Positions 45,193-48,246 of a DNA stretch of 48,246 bases are shown here, in pieces (positions within the stretch are counted from its first letter, which is position 1; each line of letters opens with the position of its first letter). A program made the translations under genes and the position numbers. Origin of the DNA: Haplomitrium mnioides (lineage: Eukaryota > Marchantiophyta > Haplomitriopsida > Calobryales). The notes below the pieces were generated by a model. That model was not told the DNA's origin and did no database searches. It saw nothing but the letters and a program-made list of their open reading frames with translations. The stretch is taken from the NCBI GenBank assembly GCA_049999725.1, contig JBNGIS010004618.1, positions 23,136-71,381 on the forward strand, written 5' to 3'.

Positions 45193-47828
45193 TGTCAGCC
45201 AGTGAAACAGGGGCTAATGTGGTTTACAAGGAACCAGAAGTGGCAGCAACAACATTTCTCCATTCTGAAGTGGTAAGATAATCTAGAAGCAACAGAATAA
45301 CTCTAATCGGAAGCTAAGAGCAGGTTACCTCATTTTCCGATCCAAAGTAGCGGAACCGGATTCATATAGTGAGGGAAGGAGGTAAGACTCGGAGAGGTCA
45401 GCGCTAGAGAATTCCAGGGGGATGGCATCGAAAGAGAGAAGAAATACGGGGCAGAGCAAAGGGACCTACGAGAGCAGAGGAGAACCGCAAGGCAGCAATT
45501 CTTGACAGAGAGCCAAGACAAGGGTGAAAGTCGGGATGCAGAACGGAGGAGCCAACTGTTCGACCAAGTGCACCCTCAATTGGTGACCATTCGAGGAGTA
45601 CAATACCTTGATAGAGAGAAGAGCTCGAGGCAATTGTACTGCAACTTGAATCAAAGAGAAAGGGGCAGAACTAAGGAAGAACGACCTTTGCGAAGTTAAC
45701 CGACGGCCGTAGTCCCGAGAATTCCGTGGAGCGGTGCGGAAACGGAAGACGTGGAAGAGTTCGACAGGATTACGCCTCCCTACATGGGGATCCCCAGTTG
45801 AAAGGGATCCGATCAGCCTCCCTATATGGGTTCCCCACTTAACAGTGATCCGTAAAGGAAGATCCGACGGGTCCGAAGTAATGGCGAAGCGGCGACTGAC
45901 GAATCGAAGACTGGTCACTATTACAACAACATGGAGGATTCCTTGAGGCAATGGCGAGACTAAGCTAGAAGGATGAATCAGCGATAGATCCTAGTTACGG
46001 AGTAAGGAACCCCGTGGGGAGCTGCGGAAACGTGGCAGTCCCACCGCGCTTCACGGATTAAGTGACACGTGGCATTCCCAGAGAGTCCGCGGGACTTAGC
46101 GGAAAATGGAGAAGCCCCGGGTAAACGGGTTCCGATCAGCCTTCCTAAGGGGGGGAGTCCACTTAACGTGGATCCGTAAGGAAGTCAACTGGAGACCAAG
46201 GGAGCGGATGCGAAACAGTGACTTATCATGGGCCCGACAAGACAAGGAGCGAGCAAGGCGAAACGCTAATATATCACTGATTCGGCGAAGCGGCGGAAAG
46301 TTTGACAAGGTATGGTCTGAAAGTTCGCTGGGAGTTTCGAGCGCTTAGTTCTTGTGGTGAAAAAGCAATGAAGTGACGATCCGGCCAGAAGAAGAAGCAA
46401 GGGACCAGCAGCCGAAAGGGTGACCTATCGGAGTTCCGGTATGAAAGTTCAACGGGGAGTCACGGTGAGTCTCCATAGTTCCTATATCAAGCGAAGCAAA
46501 GAGGTAGCGAAAGAAGCCTTTGTTCTTATTGCAAGCGGGTTCCGAAGCGGCGACAAAAGGTACCGTTCTTACTCGGCGAATGAATTCTTTCACGGATGAC
46601 ATGGCGCTCCACTGTCGTCCGAGGGTATCTGAGGGTCTTTGACGGATGATGTGGCGCTCCACTATGGTCCGAGGGTTCCTGCGGGTCAGCAACGGGTCAA
46701 CTACGGACTCCAGTCAAGGCGAAGGTCCGCCTACCCCTTTGCGGGGCGGCGCGGCGACGGATGACTGGGCGTTCAGCGGTGGTCCGAGGGTTCCTGCGGG
46801 TCATCAAATGGTCAAAAGCGGAATCAGGTCAATGCGACGGTCCACCTACCCCTTTGCGGGGAGGCGGCGGACGGCGCTGTGCAGATGACGGGGAAGGCAG
46901 GATACGTGGCAACCGGTGGAATTCTGAGTGCGACGGGGAAGTTCCGAAGGAGCTTGCAGATGACGTAGCCTCTGCACTCGCGGATTGTGCCTTCTTAGGA
47001 TTCATGGATCAAGACTTTTCAGATTATTCTCTCTCTCTCTTCTTCTTGGAATTCTTCTTCGGATATAGATCAGCTTTAACATGTCGGATCACCCTCCTCG
47101 ACTGCGACTAACGCTACAACATCAGATGGGTCATCATCGGGGTCCCGCGGAGACACTTCCAAAATCTGCGACTTCGGCGACGCTGAGCCCTACTCTTTTG
47201 ATTTGAAAGCGCAAATCAACACCGAGCTAATCTACGCCATGATTAGGAGCTCTGAGCATAGTCTTCGACTAAGTGCCAGCTTCGCACCAAGTCCGCACCA
47301 AGGGTATTCCACGAGATTTTCGGAACGACAGTTGAGAACCTTAGGTTAATTGCTTCAGTTGGTCGTTGCTCGTACTGGCCAGGTGTCACCTCGACGTTGC
47401 TTAACTAGATTAATTGCCGAATGCGGGTAAACAAGAAGGCTTCAGCAAGGTGATGGGGGAGTATAAAGGGATTGTCTGCGTTGTTGTTGGGGTTGTTTTG
47501 TGGATGCAAAATTGCAAATCGTAAGAACAATAGCAGAAAGGAAGACACACGAGGGAGGGAGGACAGGTTTCTTAAATCTTCAATTGAAGCAAGTGAACTC
47601 GAGCAGGGGGCTAGCATGGGTGGAGGTGGACTAGAGGGGCGCTGGGAATCGTTGGGCGAGGAGCTCTAGAGGCTCAAGCAATCCAGGTGTACTCATCTCT
47701 GCGGGTGGACCAACATCGGAGGTGGACTGATACTTGAAGAGGGAAGAAATTCTGGGTTGTCCTGAAATCGGAGAGGCTGCCAAAGGGGGCTCTTTGGGGT
47801 TGTCTCAGTGTTAACTGTGCAGGAGCAG
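45193..47828 (+). mobile_element. B4: B-related long LTR-like unit, truncated
   Basis: Starts TGTCAGCCAGTG after ATCCT in the chromodomain of Gypsy-4. It shares with B1 and C the GGTTCCCCACTTAA blocks (45830), TACCCCTTTGCGGGGCGG units (46730, 46850), decayed TGACATGGC and TGATGTGGC boxes (46597-46605, 46647-46655), and the GGAGGTGGACTAGAGG segment (47620). It stops near 47828, where transposase sequence begins, without a B-type end. Confidence 0.65.
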
Positions 47829-48246
47829 CTTCCAGCTTCACAAATGTCAGACACTTGTAATGATTTTCAAAATGTTTGTCCAGATTCTCAGCTTCATGCT
47901 CCACAAACAAAAGAAGATGCTCTGGCATAGCAAATACTTTCTACACGTCGTGCAATCTACGATGGAGCACCTAGGCTGCGAGAAGGGACTCTTCCGCACA
48001 ATACTCGATACGGGCATAAATTTGGCAATCTACATGATTTGAAAGCGAGAATGTTTATTTGTGTTGTTGCCTCTCTTGATCCAAAGAGCAGACCATTTTG
48101 GGTTGCCAAAGTTCTCAAAGTTGAGTCTTTTGATGAGGAAGATCTGCCAAATCCGAAACGAGTTCAATGGTTTGCTTTTTTGGCTGAAGATGCATTTTAT
48201 AGTCAGTACTTCCTAGAGAAAATAGCAGCAACAAAAGGGAAACGCA
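47829..48246 (+). pseudogene. M3: C-terminal fragment of a DUF7869-type transposase
   Basis: Plus-strand sequence matches the M2 transposase C-terminal region: RYGHKFGNLHDLKARMFI, DPKSRPFWVAKVLKV and QWFAFLAEDAFYSQYF. It is open apart from one TAG near 47930 and runs off the window. It retains the VQWF segment without the stop that M2 has there. It starts abruptly near 47829 with no terminal inverted repeat. The rest should lie to the right. Confidence 0.72.

Noticed and set aside
45502-45951. Possible gene in B4 upstream region
   Set aside because: Frames open on both strands, no homology to a family I know, and the sequence is part of the repeated B unit.

Overview
The window is a graveyard of nested transposable elements from a green-plant nuclear genome. 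The evidence for a plant is Ty3/Gypsy chromoviruses with an initiator-tRNA-Met primer site (TGGTATCAGAGC), a Copia-like LTR followed by TGGTATTAGAGCC, TATA boxes in LTRs, and spliceosomal introns. No ordinary host gene is visible, so the species cannot be fixed. A non-flowering streptophyte with a large repeat-rich genome (charophyte alga, bryophyte, lycophyte or fern) is my best guess, held weakly. Two runs of N (11125-11224 and 30674-31073) are assembly gaps.

The most interesting object is a DNA transposon that I call 'M', present as three copies or fragments. Copy M2 (10976-34649) has both ends: 26-bp terminal inverted repeats that match at 24 positions, flanked by a perfect 5-bp target duplication TAATA. 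After removing two later insertions it is about 11.6 kb. It carries two divergently transcribed, intron-containing genes: on the minus strand a DDE-type transposase of the DUF7869 kind (12650-16847), and on the plus strand a nuclear-localised, ParB-like plus beta-class amino-methyltransferase (DNA N4-cytosine/N6-adenine type; 21011-33697). Canonical TATA boxes face away from each other between the two genes. Introns and 3' regions of both genes are filled with tandem near-perfect palindromes of the type GTCCATGCGCGCATGGAC, which I do not see in the other element families. M1 (1-2195) preserves an open C-terminal half of the methyltransferase. M3 (47829-48246) is a transposase fragment.

A second set, 'B', comprises 3.7-3.9 kb GC-rich units that start TGTCAGCC or similar, end in CA, have 5-bp target duplications and no coding capacity. 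They are best read as solo LTRs of a very-long-LTR retrotransposon family. Copies are B0 (2196-5347, minus, cut by M1), B1 (17066-20751), B2 (24215-32614) and B4 (45193 to about 47828). A related LTR-like unit, 'C' (27714-32252, minus), sits inside B2.

Layout and insertion order, left half: the host chromosome (from 35059 on) received Gypsy-2 (minus; 7112-10975 plus 34650-35058). Gypsy-2 received M2 in its 5' LTR, and Gypsy-1 (plus, 5348-7111) in its pol gene. M2 received B1 between its two promoters and B2 inside a methyltransferase exon, and B2 received C. Gypsy-1 received B0, which received M1. Right half: 35059-38470 is AT-rich spacer with minisatellite and a diverged duplication. A Copia-like LTR (38471-39043) begins an element interrupted by Gypsy-3 (minus, 39237-40976), itself interrupted by Gypsy-4 (plus, 40977-45192), whose chromodomain is interrupted by B4, which abuts M3.

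The host-repair test is strong for B2: cutting it out with one TGCAT restores the methyltransferase reading frame. All copies are decayed, and the stop codons and variant sites are rich in C-to-T changes, so nothing here except perhaps the methyltransferase half of M1 looks recently functional.
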